Positions 33,227 to 44,912 of a DNA stretch of 64,000 nt are shown here, one piece after another. The stretch is from the NCBI GenBank assembly GCA_002917075.1, contig NTMA01000019.1, positions 310,001 through 374,000 of the forward strand, read 5' to 3'. This stretch comes from Hawksworthiomyces lignivorus. Lineage: Eukaryota > Ascomycota > Sordariomycetes > Ophiostomatales > Ophiostomataceae. The position numbers and the translations under genes were made by a program. Position 1 is the first letter of the stretch, and every line of letters begins with the position of its first letter. A model generated the notes under the pieces. The model was given only the letters and a program-made list of their open reading frames with translations, made no database searches and had not been told where the DNA came from.

Positions 33227-35820
33227 CTTGTGTGAAAATAGGCGTCAGATGAGGAGAAGGATTTATTTGGGTTGTGGTCACACGATTGTGCAACAAAGCT
33301 AGGTGTATGCGACGAGTCGAGAAATTCAAACAATCAATGAGAGCCTATATATCAAACCAGAAAGGGGATGGAGACGATAGAATGTAGAAAATAACGAGAA
33401 AAAAAAGGAAAGACTTGAAGATAAAGATCGTATTTATGTCTAAAGAATTGAAGATGGCGAGCAAGAGAGGCTGAGCACGAGATGCGAAAGGGAAAAGAAA
33501 GGAGTAGAATAAATGCGAGCCAGGTATTTCCCAAAAGGGGAATCACAATGCGAGAATTTAGGTAGGAGGGAATCAACAAGAGAAAAGTCGTAATGACCTG
33601 AAAAAGAAAAGAGGAACCCGCTACGATACCTAAATGGGAAACAGAGCGCGAAAAAATAATATGGAGTACATAATACAAACAAGATATAACAAAATAAGAC
33701 TACATAAATACATAAAAGCGAAATAAACGAAATAAAACAGAAATGCTTATTTGGCTGGCTCCCACGTTCCTGCCCTACGGGTCGATCTTGCCACTGAGGC
33801 TTCCACGGGGCTCCCCCAAGAGAGATCAGACAGAGGAGCTCACAGTGAAATGCCGGCAGGAAGTTGGCCCGTCCACCACCGACTAAGACAAAGTACAGAT
33901 AAGACTGCAGAAAAAGGGCAGCTTTGAAAGGGTGCCCAAATTTCATATCCTTGGAAGCTACGTTTCGGCTACCTGACGCCGTAAGATGCGAGAGCCAAGT
34001 AAATGATCCGAATCAACGAATAAGAGCCCGATTGTACGCTGACAGAACTGCTGGCAGCTTGCAGCTTGCTTTTGCAGGACAGGATGACACACACAGAGAG
34101 AGAGAGAGAGACGAACCACAGAAGAGGAGCTGCTCGTCGTGTTCATCGTATCCTACATACTGGCACCTACCTCTCAGTACCGCTCTGCGTTCCATCTAAT
34201 CCTTTGAAAGGAGAAGACAAGCTGCCTAGAGCACAGTGTTTTTGAGTTGACGCGGCATGTGGGGATTTATTGATACATACCGGCAGAAACTCGCGCTATG
34301 AATCCTATTTTGGTAAGGCTGAAATTAGCGGGGTTCCAGAGATTGGCAGCAGCGCCAGCCCAGAACCCAAGCGGTCCCAAACACTCAACAAGCTGCTTAC
34401 CTCCGATACGCTAAGCCGCCTCGAGTACTACAACGCGAAAAATACGAACGGCGCTGCCAAGACCGCCAAAGCTTAACTTTAAAGCAAAATTCACATTCCG
34501 GTGCGACCTCTGAGATTACTTGGTGTGTTGCCAAGGACATCGGATGTCCAGAACCATGAATGTTTCGATGTGTAATTCAACACCACAATTGGCAGTTGTG
34601 TCGTCTTACAGTAGCAGAGGCCAATTTACGAACAGCGCCACATGGCTTGGCTATGATGTGCAGGGTCCGGTTTGAACGTACACAGTCGCTTGTCGCCCCA
34701 CAGGCCGGCGATGATCAACCAGGCGCGCCAAGAGGCAGGCAAATCGGCAGAGAGTCTGCAACCCAAGAGAGATCTGCCCCTCCAGAAAAGCAACGGCAAG
34801 CCCGAAAGGCGCCGCGTCGCATATGTTCAATCTGCCTGGAAATTTGCCTGGTGCGGCGCTGTCTGCGGGAGCGCTATTGGCTGTGGCGCGGTGACTCGTT
34901 GACTCCGCACAGATCGTTTAAAGATGCCGGCCCTTTGTAAGCTTACTATCTCTCAAGACAGCAAACTCAAAAAAAAAAAAAAAAAAAAAAAAAAAAGCCG
35001 TTCAGCCATCGGTAAGAGGCCGGACGACCGTTGGAAGCAAAACAGCACACAGGCATCCATATACCGGTAGGTAAACATCAGCGGTAGGTAGCCAAAGCAT
35101 GATGCTGAGGTCCGCAATTGCCCTATTCATCCTACTAGAAAGAAATTAAGTGTGAGATCGGCTCGCCCGACTCACGTTCCAGGCAAAATAAAATCGATTC
35201 ATTCCTCAGCATCTTACTCAAATTTCTGATTCTTCGTTCACCTCCTCCCCTAAGTCGCCAATCGGTGTATCGCATCCACTGCCAAGGCTGCTTCTTGATT
35301 CTCAATGCATCTTCTTGGCTATACCGCGTCATTGATTGACTGTTTTCCAGACTGAATAGGGAAGATCGAAGCTAGCAGGTTTCTTCGTTTCAGCAGTGCA
35401 GTTTATAAACCTAAGAGAGGTCGTCATACGCAAAAGAGCATTATCTTCGACTACCCCACATAACCTAGTCACACGAAGCCCATCGCCCTCTGTTTATAAC
35501 ATTGCAGCTGGTCACAAGCCAGACAATCCGTTACGATATATAGGAAATTAGGTCGCCCATCCTGGCGCTCAACAATGGTGATGCGCAACGACAATAAAGT
35601 AATATGTTATGCCAAATTTATAGAGTGATGTTTCGTTAACGAATTAGTCGTGCTATGATACGGCCTACTGCTTACTTCGAAATAAGTTGGATATGAACTA
35701 TTTTCTCTATATTCTATTACACTCGAAATCCTAAGCATAAGATGAGAGGTGTAGCATATATCATATCCGCTTCAGTGAAAATACACCATGATCCACTTAG
35801 AATCCACTATAGGATTAAAA
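33227..35820. other. 2.6-kb intergenic region, MFS promoter to tRNA
   Basis: Purine-rich upstream region of the DHA2 gene to about 33750, then a (GA)n run near 34096-34112. At 34269-34476 a short open frame has a protein-like end (LLTSDTLSRLEYYNAKN) but no proper ATG, so I do not call it. An A28 run at 34969-34996 could be a retroposon tail or plain microsatellite. From about 35300 base composition turns AT-rich. Confidence 0.4.
34969..34996. repeat. A28 homopolymer
   Basis: Twenty-eight consecutive A bases. No flanking target-site duplication or recognisable element body was found, so it is recorded only as a homopolymer. Confidence 0.95.
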
Positions 35821-35915
35821 GGACTCTTGGTCTAGTGGTATGATTCTCGCTTAGGGATTGAAAACCCTAAGTAAATAATTGCGAGAGGTCCCGTGTTCGA
35901 TCCACGGAGAGTCCC
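35821..35915 (+). tRNA. tRNA-Pro: tRNA-Pro(AGG) with intron
   Basis: A complete cloverleaf can be drawn. Acceptor arm 35821-35827 (GGACTCT) pairs with 35908-35914 (AGAGTCC). The D-arm/A box is TGGTCTAGTGG. The anticodon stem CTCGC pairs with GCGAG, with anticodon AGG at 35853-35855. The T arm is CCGTG-TTCGATC-CACGG (35891-35907). A 23-nt intron (35857-35879) sits in the canonical place after position 37. Its CCCTAAG is complementary to the CTTAGGG around the anticodon, as usual for pre-tRNA introns. A T5 run at 35920-35924 would end RNA polymerase III transcription. AGG (as IGG) reads CCU/CCC/CCA proline codons. It lies about 0.6 kb before the DUF3435 relic. Confidence 0.94.
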
Positions 35916-36540
35916 CAAAATTTTTGTCTGTCGTACGAAATATACCGTTTTGCCTTTCCCTTCTAGTTATACGCCGCTTCTCTACAATTTATGGATTGTT
36001 ACGGAGGTCGCAATTCCGATGCGTCTACGCAGTACTCTGTAAGCATACTTGGACTGGACATCAAGTCAGCGGATTTTTTTTTAGGTGGCCGCCCAGCACG
36101 TTAGACTTCTGCCAATAGCAGTTTACCCCTGGCTGTTGATCCTAATGACGTCATTTCGACGCTACAGCTGTCTCCTTACTTCGCACGAAACTACAGATTA
36201 AGTCGAGAAAGTCCTGTTGTGGCTATCGATTTTAAATGATTTGTGGCGCAGATTTTGGCCTCCTGCGCAGTGAGGGGCTGTCTCTTCTAAGTATTCTGTA
36301 CTTACGGTCGTATCCCATTGCACTATGCCTAACATACATTAGCTAAAATGAGACAGAAAGCAATCTCCGAATACTGAAAACTGAAAACCGCAAGCACATT
36401 AAATTTAGAAATAACTGTTCTTCCTCTGTGCCCTTGTTGCCTTTATCAGTTCACAAGTTCATATAAGCTTGCACTCTAGTCCTTGCTTTCCCTTTATAAA
36501 ATATGTATATCTTTATATTATCTTTAGCTACCTGTGCGAG
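35916..36540. other. AT-rich spacer between tRNA and DUF3435 relic
   Basis: Starts with the tRNA's T5 terminator. The remainder is AT-rich without a recognised gene or repeat. Confidence 0.4.
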
Positions 36541-38682
36541 ATGGCGCAAACATACTCTCAGAAAGAGGAAGGTAAAAGAAATGCGAATTTTATTGGCCGG
36601 TACATAGAACAAGAGTTGCAATCACGGATTGCAAAGCGACGGAAACCATTGACAGCCGCTCAGCGCGCTGCTCTTCGGAAGCAGTTACACGACGTTCAGT
36701 TTCTCTTACCAGATTACGTTGATGCGACTAAGGTTAACATTAGCGGTATTCTACGGAAATGGACAAGGTACTATTAAATGTTTTCTTTTTTCTGTTCATA
36801 CATGTTGTTGACGAATTTTAAGATATTGCGAAACTGCAAAGCTGGGAGATTGGCGGAACACGGCCGAAACGGTCGAAAAAACGATGGCAATGGACTTTAT
36901 CCTTTACTTGTACGAGAATTACAAAATCAAATCATGGGACACATCTTGACAGTACTTTCGTCAATACAAACAGCTTTATACGAGTGTGACTGGCCAATAC
37001 ATAAACAAAAATGACAGCAAAGAGATTAAAAAGGTACGTTTATCGTCAATTCATTCAGTAAAATAACAATTATTAATACTTATCCTAATAACACGATATT
37101 ACCTTAATGTCTCTCTTTAATCTTCAACCTTCGAATAAAAACGGAAAAGATGTGGTAGACTCGGGAGATTTGTTGGCTCTTATGACATTTAACATTATTT
37201 ACGATACTAACACTTTTGACACGGAACGGCTTCGTGTACAGATTACTGGTTATTACGTCTTCCTCGCCTGTACAGGTTGTCGCCCTGCCGAGATCGTTGA
37301 CAACGAAAAGAAGAAACCCCAGGATGGCTCTTTCGAAGAACTCTTCGGCCCACGATCCGTCTTTCGTCAAAAGGAGAAGACTTTATCTTCTTCTGCGTCT
37401 GATGACGAGCCGCTGGACGAAGAATCTAAACTACTTGAAGAATTTGTTTCATAGGAAACTACCAGCTGTGGACGTCCTAAGGTTCTCTGCTATGAAGACG
37501 TGTTACTGGTGGTTGTGCGCGACCCAGTTACCGGCATAGACACGCTAGCGATGTCAGTCAAGTTGATTCATCATAAAGGAGCCAACAATAAGCCTAAACC
37601 GTTCGTCTCTCTAGTTAACTTTTTTGTCGATACGGTTACTTCTAACTAACAACTTACATAGAACGATTTTCCATTTTACACTGCAAAAAAGACTCATGTT
37701 TTGCTTTACAACCCTTCTCATTAGTTTAGCCGTGCACGACAGTGCATTCGACGCTCCCAGTCTTTCTAACGTCCGACGTGTTTTCGAGCTAAAGAGTGAA
37801 AGGCCAACTCATTGTACACACATACGTTAGAAAGAAGAGTGGCTGAAAAGGCCGATCTTTCGCCGATCCCATCACTGGGCTATTTCGGAGGATATGGCGT
37901 TACCGTACCATATGCTATGAGACACAATGGCCAAACAGTCACTGGATGCTGAATTCGAAAATGCCATAGAGGCGAAGGTGTAACGTAAAAGAGCAGGCAA
38001 TGCGGTCAATGGTATGTTTCTCTTATAGCTTACACCATGTAATCTTTCTGTTAATTGTTTTTATAGGAAATGTATTTGATGTCACTCGTAACTAAATAAT
38101 ACATTAAGATCCTAAATGGACTACGTTTAACAATGCGTACATTAATGCGAGGATTAAATTTCACGTACAGAACGTTGTTTTGGATGAGCTATATGAAGAT
38201 ACGTTACTCAAAATGCTTTTACATATAAACGTCATACGTGATCCTCGTGCAAGCAGGGAGGCATGGTCCCTGACAATGTCTGGAGGGATATGCCGCCAAA
38301 CCCTGATATTGTCGTACTTGAAGAGGAGATAAACGCTCTTAAGGAAGGACAGTTTAGGATCAAGGGCCATAAAAATGAACAAATGATTCGAAAGCTTACC
38401 ACGTTGATCAGCACCAAGAAAGGACAACGGGCCATAAAAATCAAAGAGGTATATCGCAAAGACTACTTCTACAACCAACCGACTCTAGATATTGAGAGGC
38501 AAATCAAAGGTGAGCCAAAAGAAAAGTACAAAAAGCTTGAAATACAACTCCACACCCCCGAGCGTGCTCGTCTGGCCGAACTTCTGTGCAACCAGTCAGA
38601 TGACCCCGGCATGCTTCAATTTCAAGACGTGAGTTTAATGGGGGAGCAATGCCGGAATTTACTAGAGAATTACGGAGATTAA
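36541..38682 (+). pseudogene. Decayed DUF3435 (FluG/captain-like) tyrosine-recombinase gene
   Basis: Successive segments match, in order, the fungal DUF3435 family: SGILRKWTR, YCETAKLGDWRNTAETVEK, ACTGCRPAEIVDNEKKKP (with the box I Arg typical of tyrosine recombinases), GRPKVLCYEDVLLVVVRDP, IHHKGANNKPKP, DSAFDAPSLSNVRRVFE, EEWLKRPIFRR, DIVVLEEEI and QLHTPERARLAELLCNQ. The order is intact but the gene is broken. There are in-frame stops at 36947 (TGA), 37452 (TAG, where CAG is expected), 37828 (TAG, where TGG is expected) and 37918 (TGA), another soon after, and a frame change near 38260. Remnant introns are recognisable near 36769 and 37603. Several stops fit C:G to T:A change, as expected from RIP. 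Known DUF3435 proteins include the captains that mobilise Starship elements; other DUF3435 copies are of unknown function. No element boundary is seen. Confidence 0.85.
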
Positions 38683-41600
38683 TGTAAGAAGGGCGCCAAA
38701 AATAATGAAAATCGATAGATTAAAGGAAGGATTTCCTATTTTACTGGTAAACATAAAGGGCTATCAGCTAAAATTTTTTAAAACGCTGTCGCGGTAGAAA
38801 GGCCATTAAGGAATTGCTAGAGATTGAAATTGCTGGCAAATTCCAGGTAGACGGCAGGGTAAACCCATTTCAGAGGTTTGCCTAGAAAAGAATTTTACCA
38901 GCAAAATTAAAAGGAACAGTAAGCAGCCGATGCTCCTTTGCACTATAAATTGCCTTCCTATTCGGAGGAAAACCTTGGTTCCTCTTCATCAGATGTTTAC
39001 GTTTGAACTCCAGCTAGGGCAATGCCAAAAGGCAAGGAGGAAAAGAGGGAGGAAGGAACAAAGGAGACAGGAGCGGCAGGCGCAGACGATGTGTACGATA
39101 ATACACGCATATGTGGGGAAGAAGCGACGAAGCTGAGCATATTCTCAAGGAGGTCCTTGCTCTTCTCGGTAAAAATAATGATCTTGATACATTTTCAAAG
39201 CAAGAACAAGCTAGCACGTCGTGTACAAACTAGACTGGGTCTTTCTTACCTTGTTATTCACAACAAAAGAATCGCAAAGCAGTTTGGAAGACTCTGGAAT
39301 CCAGATAGATGTTTAAAGACAAGTAAGGCAATTGTGAAGAATAGAACAGTGGAGTATGCTGTGTTTAGGAGAGATCTACAAAACTCTTTTGATGGAAGGA
39401 GATGTCATGATCCATCGGGTGTGCCTTCCTTTTGACTATCGTCATTTCCCATTTCTCTAAGATTATTCTTTCATCTCTCCTTCCCTAGATTCCTTCTTCC
39501 TTTTTTGATTCCACAATAAAACGGAATCTAGGAAACAGAAAGAGAAATCGGGCACTTCCCTACGAAGCAGGAACGACCATTCCCGTATAGCCAGCTCCTG
39601 TAGCTTGTATTTCTTTCTACAATCGACCTTTTACGATTTTTCATAGTGTGATGTAAATGACTTGCCTTGGAAACCTTTGAGGGTTCTGCACTGTCTTTTG
39701 AGCTCGAATTCCTTTCTTGCGAGAATAGCATTTATCAACGGAAGGAATGACTCTCAAAAGTAGGAAATAGAGAGCAGAAGATGAAAATCATCTGTCTTAC
39801 GAACAAAGTAACTAGACAATATCACACTATCGAAAAAAGGCAATCTCCAACCATAAATTTGAAAGGAGGCAATTACCTGTAAGAAGATTGAAAAAAGAAG
39901 GAACGAACGCATCACAGAAGAAACACAGTATCAGAGCATGAAAATAAGAAATGGAAGGAAGGAAAATAGGAAGGACATCCCCAGAGCACCCGTTCTAGGC
40001 TTGCTTCTTACTTCCTTCTCTAATTTAGCGAAGAAGGAAAGTACACTCTAGATTATATATTCTCGGTCTCAGCCATGAGTTTCTGAGCTGCAATGCGCTC
40101 TTTCCATTTTTTTGTTTACATCGTGAAGCGTTTCAAGGCAAGAGAAAGAGCCAAGAACAAAAAGAAAACAGCACAATTTATGAAAACAGGAAGGAGGTCG
40201 ACAAGAGAAGGTGCAAAACAGAGGTATTAGAAAATCTATAAGAACTCCTCGCTTCTTCTCAATCTGTCTCTCCTCTCTTCTTCTTCTACATCTTCTTTTC
40301 TTCTTCTCATCTTTTTCTTCTGCTTCTTTTCTCATTCTATCTTTATTCCCTTCATTCTCCTTTGCTCACCAACGGCATAGATGCTCATCAAGCTCAACTG
40401 TGATCTATCAGCATCCTCGACATCATCAACATCTGCCCAAGCCGTGTTCCTCTCCTTTCTGCGTTTCTTTATCCCATCGCTTTATTGATCTGTTGTGTCT
40501 CACGACAGATCCTCATTGCTTTTCAACCTTCATATCATTTTCACCACAGAAAGATCCAGCGTATTTCACCACCCGCATGGTTCTCTTGGTACACGAGGCA
40601 TCCGCCTATTTTCTTCATCTGCATTGTGGTACGTTGCCTTATCCAATTCTCCCCTGACTTTCACTTTTATAAACCCAGGAGGACTCTTGGCTTCTTAGCC
40701 TGCCTTCATACACCCACCGACTCTTGGCTTTCTTGACTCGACACCTTCATTCAATTTCTTCATATGCTTTGTCCGCTACATGCATTGCCCTCTCGTCAGA
40801 CAGTTGGACCTCTCCTGGTTCTCACTTTCTCGCCCCCAGGTGCAGAATCCAACACTTGCTGGCTATCCTGATTCCTCCATCGGCAAATGCATCTCTCTTT
40901 TGAGGACACTACCAATCCAGGATACAGATCTGCAAATTGTGCCCCCTTTCTCTATCAAGCTTATTTGATCTTATTTCCTTTTTTTGTTTCTCTTCCTACC
41001 TACTGGGTAAAACTCTAGTTTCCTCTCCAAGATTTGCTTCAGATATATTTTGATAGCCTAGGCATCGAAATGATGCCTGTTTCCATACCACACATGCGGC
41101 ATATCATCATGAGCAAGGAGACTGTCTTCCACTTCAAAGGTGAGTTTACCTCGTGTAGGGTACATGCCCACATTGTCCCTGAACTGACATTGTACCTCAT
41201 TTGTTGCGTTGCCTCAGCTCACTTCTGCGACCATCAAGCGTCCTCTGCTTCCTTTTCAGGCTATGCTCGAGATTCTGAAAGAGATCGCGTCATCATCGGC
41301 ATCAACAAAGAGGTGAGATAATCCTTTGAAGTTATGAACACCTACCCAATGATGAGAAAATAAGACTCTGAGTGGATTTCCACGATGATGAGCAAAAGAT
41401 TACGACTTTTATCTGAGGGGCATGTTCTGAAGGAAGTGTTTTCTTTTGCTCTCGGGAGTTTCTTTCACTATTTATCCACCAGCTGCGGCTGACAAAAAGG
41501 AAAAAATTCTCACTTTTAGGTATCGAAATGCGCACTGTAAGTGACGCACAAGCAAAGATTTGGCCTCCAACATCGACTTTGGTCCAGTTGCCACCCCTTG

Positions 41601-41919
41601 AGGCTGCACTCGCTAGTCAAGGGGGCACCGATTTGTGCAACCTCAGCCCTTTAAATTTATTGTTGGTCATGTTGTGCTTTTCATCTCTGCGAAGTCCCTC
41701 ACTGCTAGGGAGATGCTCAAATTGTGTTGGAAGATCTCCACTTTCTGTACTTTGAGGAACGAGTGATTTTTTCCTCTTGCGTTTGAGAAGCTGCAATTTC
41801 GATTCATTGGTCTCATGCGCTCAGCCAACTGAGAAGAATTGTGCTTTATGTTGTTGACGCTATGGTCTTAGTGACGTTGGCTTGGGCACAATGTGACAGC
41901 TATGTATGATCCATAGTTT
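38683..41919. other. 3.2-kb gene-poor region
   Basis: AT-rich sequence following the recombinase relic. A 137-codon frame at 39022-39435 (+) starts with ATG, is Lys/Arg-rich and matches nothing I recognise; it could be the decayed 3' part of the relic or chance. From about 40230 to 40760 the plus strand is strongly CT-rich, like a fungal promoter or leader, but no clear gene follows. Confidence 0.35.
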
Positions 41920-42369
41920 GTGAGCATGTCTCATAGGCAAGAGATTCGTCAATTTTTTGATTTATTTCCGAATCTTGAAGATCTGTCTTTAATCGTAACA
42001 TCTTATGGGCCACTTCCTGAACAACGACTGAATTTGCAAGGCCTACATTGGCCACGGCTCTCCCAAGTTAGTTTTACGAATCTGTACATATCGAAAAAAG
42101 AGCTCTTCCACTTCATAGTACTCAGCCATGATGGGCGTGGGAACGTGATCAGACGAGGCGCGGAAGCGGCCCCTTGCAGTCTTTGCAAGTTGGACACGAT
42201 TGTATCCGCCTTTCATGCGCAGCGGGCACGAAATCTTTCGCTTTTCCCCACATGGCGGATAAGAAAAAGTACGCTCAATGGCCTCAATAATGCGATAAAA
42301 ACTGTATTTATAACACGCCTCGGTTCACAGAGTGCAAGTTTGGACCTGGGTGGCCGAGGCGGCTTCTAG
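41920..42369 (+). pseudogene. Fragment of an F-box/LRR-like protein gene
   Basis: The frame contains FFDLFPNLEDLSLIVTS, LHWPRLSQVSFTNLYI and KKELFHFI. This is the alternation of Leu-rich strands and 'PRLSxVSFxxLY' blocks found at the C-termini of fungal F-box/leucine-rich proteins. There is no ATG at a sensible position, no F-box upstream, and homology fades after about 42160. I read it as the remnant of such a gene. It could also be the last exon of a gene whose upstream exons (40.7-41.8 kb) I could not assemble. Family assignment is by pattern only. Confidence 0.45.
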
Positions 42370-43210
42370 TATGAGCCAATTTGTTACAAATCACCTGAGC
42401 TGCCGCCGCCAACTCCGTGCTGGTTGACAGCTTACAAACCGAAAGATTCCAAACACAGTGTGCATACGAGTACCAAGATCGTATGCTCTTTTTCAGTCTT
42501 GAAGTACGTTGTGGCCGTAATTATGAAAAATACTCCGTAGACCGGTCTGCAAATAAGAATACTATGGGGTTACTATGCAGCTGAGTGCGTTGAGGAATCA
42601 TCACAAAACAAACCACCCACTTTGCTTCATTCCTTCCAGGTGGCATATGTAGCAAGGCACACTCTCAGACGAGACACCAAAGTATAGATGCCACGCTAAG
42701 TTCTCGATGGAAAGGTAAGAAGTTAGCCAAGGTTGCGTGGCCGGACAAAAGCCAGCTGGAAGGGCAGGACACCTGCCTCAAAGGCCTCCCGAAGAAGAGG
42801 GCTTGGGAATGGACCAAGCACACCCACCGGCCAAGACCTAAGATGCAAGACATGTTGCCGGGCGTGACATGAATATTTCCCTGTGTATCCAGGGTCACGA
42901 GAACACCGTGCTGGCCGAATCTGTGCCAACCGATCAACTACCAACATCCTTCCACGTAGGCCGCGCTCTATAGGAGATTGGGCCAGTATGAAAAATGTTG
43001 AGATTGTCCGTGGTTCACGGTACTAGTAGAAATTGTAACGAACAGAGGCTAATAGTTGATATCTCATCCTTTGACCATTGATTATACATGCATCCAGTGA
43101 TTTCAGGTCAGAAAGCTACACTTGGTTAAGCCTACAGCATGCCTACAGCACGATGCAGTATATATGATAGGAAGATTGGCCCAAAGAGCCGCTTCTCCGC
43201 TCTAGTCGCA
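42370..43210. other. Intergenic, nothing recognised
   Basis: Mixed-composition spacer. A 90-codon frame on the minus strand (42665-42937) has no motif or context support. Confidence 0.4.
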
Positions 43211-44137
43211 TCATGCGCCCGTAGGGAATGGATTGCGGGGATCTTTGATCGTTGCTGAAATGGCCGCCGCGGGTCGGCCGAGAATCTCCTCTACCGAGTC
43301 CGTGCATCGATCGTAGCGGCCCGCGGCATGAAGTTTGGCCATGGTCAGAATGTGCTGGTAAACATGTGCAGGAAACCCAATAGGTTTTAGTACCTGGTCT
43401 GCCCAGGTCTCCAAAGGCACTTCCAAATACTGGACAGGACGCCCCAGTGCGGCAGAATACTCTTTTGCGAGCTCGTTCAGGTCAACCGATCTAGGTCCCG
43501 TGAGTTCGATGACTCGGCCTTGGTACTTGGCAGGGTTGAGAAGAACTTTGGCTGCGACTTCGGCGACGTCGTTGGCAGCGACAGGGGAGCTGCGGCCTCG
43601 ACCGAAAGGCAGACGGATCGCGCCGGACTTCTCAATGCTCTTTGCAGCGAGTCCCCAGAAGAGCGGGTTCTCCTGAAACACGGTCGGCCGGAGGTGCACT
43701 ATGGGCACGCCCGACCAGTTGAGTACTTGCTCGCTCAGCCATTGCACCCTATGCTGCGGTGACTCGGTGGCATGGCTCACATCCATCTCCGAGACGGTCA
43801 TCTGCGATATGTTGGCGAGGAGTTCGATGCCCCCGGTGGCTCGTGCTGCGGCTGCCATCACGGCGGTGGCCTCGAGATACTGTTCTCCGACGGCCATGCA
43901 AAACAAGACCCTCTGACACCCCTGAAGTGCCGCGTAGACCTCTTCTGATCTTGTGAGATCGGCAACCACGACTTCTGCGCCAAGCTCTCCAAGCTGCTCT
44001 GCTCGCTCATCTTGCTGTCGAACGAGCGCCCGCACTGGCACTCCCGCTTCCCGCAGAATCTCTACCACGCGTCTTCCAATCCCTCCAACTTTGCCCGCGG
44101 CGCCGGTAACCAGTATGGGAGTTTTTGATCCTGACAT
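43211..44137 (-). CDS. NmrA-like NAD(P)-binding atypical SDR
   Basis: An intronless 308-residue protein. ATG 44137 (MSGSKTPILVTGAAG) is chosen because the family's Rossmann motif follows at once; the frame runs further upstream only through a TTG. It has TGAAGKVGGIGRRVVE near the N-terminus, ALVRQQDERAEQLGELGA, a VVVADLTRSEEV strand, HLRPTVFQENPLF and GRVIELTGPRSVDLNELA. This pattern is typical of NmrA/HSCARG-like and quinone-oxidoreductase-2-like atypical SDRs. Some of these sense NADP(H) redox state; others reduce quinones or act in secondary metabolism. There is no classical YxxxK at the usual site, so catalysis is uncertain. The intronless GC-rich frame stands out between AT-rich flanks, but that alone does not prove transfer. 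It is the first of three minus-strand oxidoreductase genes. Confidence 0.9.
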   Translation of the reverse strand: MSGSKTPILVTGAAGKVGGIGRRVVEILREAGVPVRALVRQQDERAEQLGELGAEVVVADLTRSEEVYAALQGCQRVLFCMAVGEQYLEATAVMAAAARATGGIELLANISQMTVSEMDVSHATESPQHRVQWLSEQVLNWSGVPIVHLRPTVFQENPLFWGLAAKSIEKSGAIRLPFGRGRSSPVAANDVAEVAAKVLLNPAKYQGRVIELTGPRSVDLNELAKEYSAALGRPVQYLEVPLETWADQVLKPIGFPAHVYQHILTMAKLHAAGRYDRCTDSVEEILGRPAAAISATIKDPRNPFPTGA

Positions 44138-44912
44138 GGCAGCTGTGAGTGATAGGACCACGATGGATAATGGCAAGAACTTTTATTCGCGTCAAGGAGC
44201 AGATGCTTTTTAAGCAAGCCGGCTCATTAGCGTAGATGTAGAACATGTGGCGTTGACAGCACTTTTTTTTGCTACATCCTCAAGCCATAAATACTCTTGT
44301 GGTCACATAATCACAGATCGTGGCTTTATCCATCAGTGTGGAACGGGTTTCAGTATCATCAATTTTCCTACTGATGCCAACACCGAATTTGACATTGCTT
44401 AAACCGAGGTTGGTGACTCTCGTCAAAGCTGATTACTGATACTGCGCTAGTCAAATCATCGGGATTTCGGTTTAGGAACGCGTTTTTGCCTGTCGTGCAT
44501 CTCGCCACATCGGCTCAGTTTCTGCCTGCTGACTATTGCTATTTTGTGCTCTGTAGCCCAGAGCGACGCAGTTGCTTTCTATGATAATTTAAATTATATC
44601 GCCGCCACAAGTGATCTTGACAAATTCAGTTCGAATTTGCCGGTGGAGAGGCTACTGGCACAGCCTTGGTTTGTGCTATGGTATAATTATCACCATGCGA
44701 ATCAAAGAAACCGGGAGTCGCCCATTGGAACTCCCGCGTGTGTGTGTATGCAAGGGAAGCAAGCTGCTGGCGAAACTTATTGGTATAATAACTTACGTAT
44801 TTTTAGATCATGTTGAAGCTTCGATCACTTTTAGTTTTCAAGCTATGTACAATTGTCAAATGCTGGAACGTGGGAGATGCTTTATTATTTTATTATTATT
44901 ATTATTTTTTTT
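44138..44912. other. Intergenic between NmrA-like and SDR genes
   Basis: AT-rich spacer with an imperfect (TTA)n/T run at about 44880-44912, just downstream of the SDR stop codon. No gene. Confidence 0.4.

Noticed and set aside
34269..34476. Short protein-like frame ending LLTSDTLSRLEYYNAKN
   Set aside because: No in-frame ATG and no assembled upstream exon; too short to support as a gene.
42665..42937. 90-codon minus-strand frame
   Set aside because: No recognised motif, weak start and no context.
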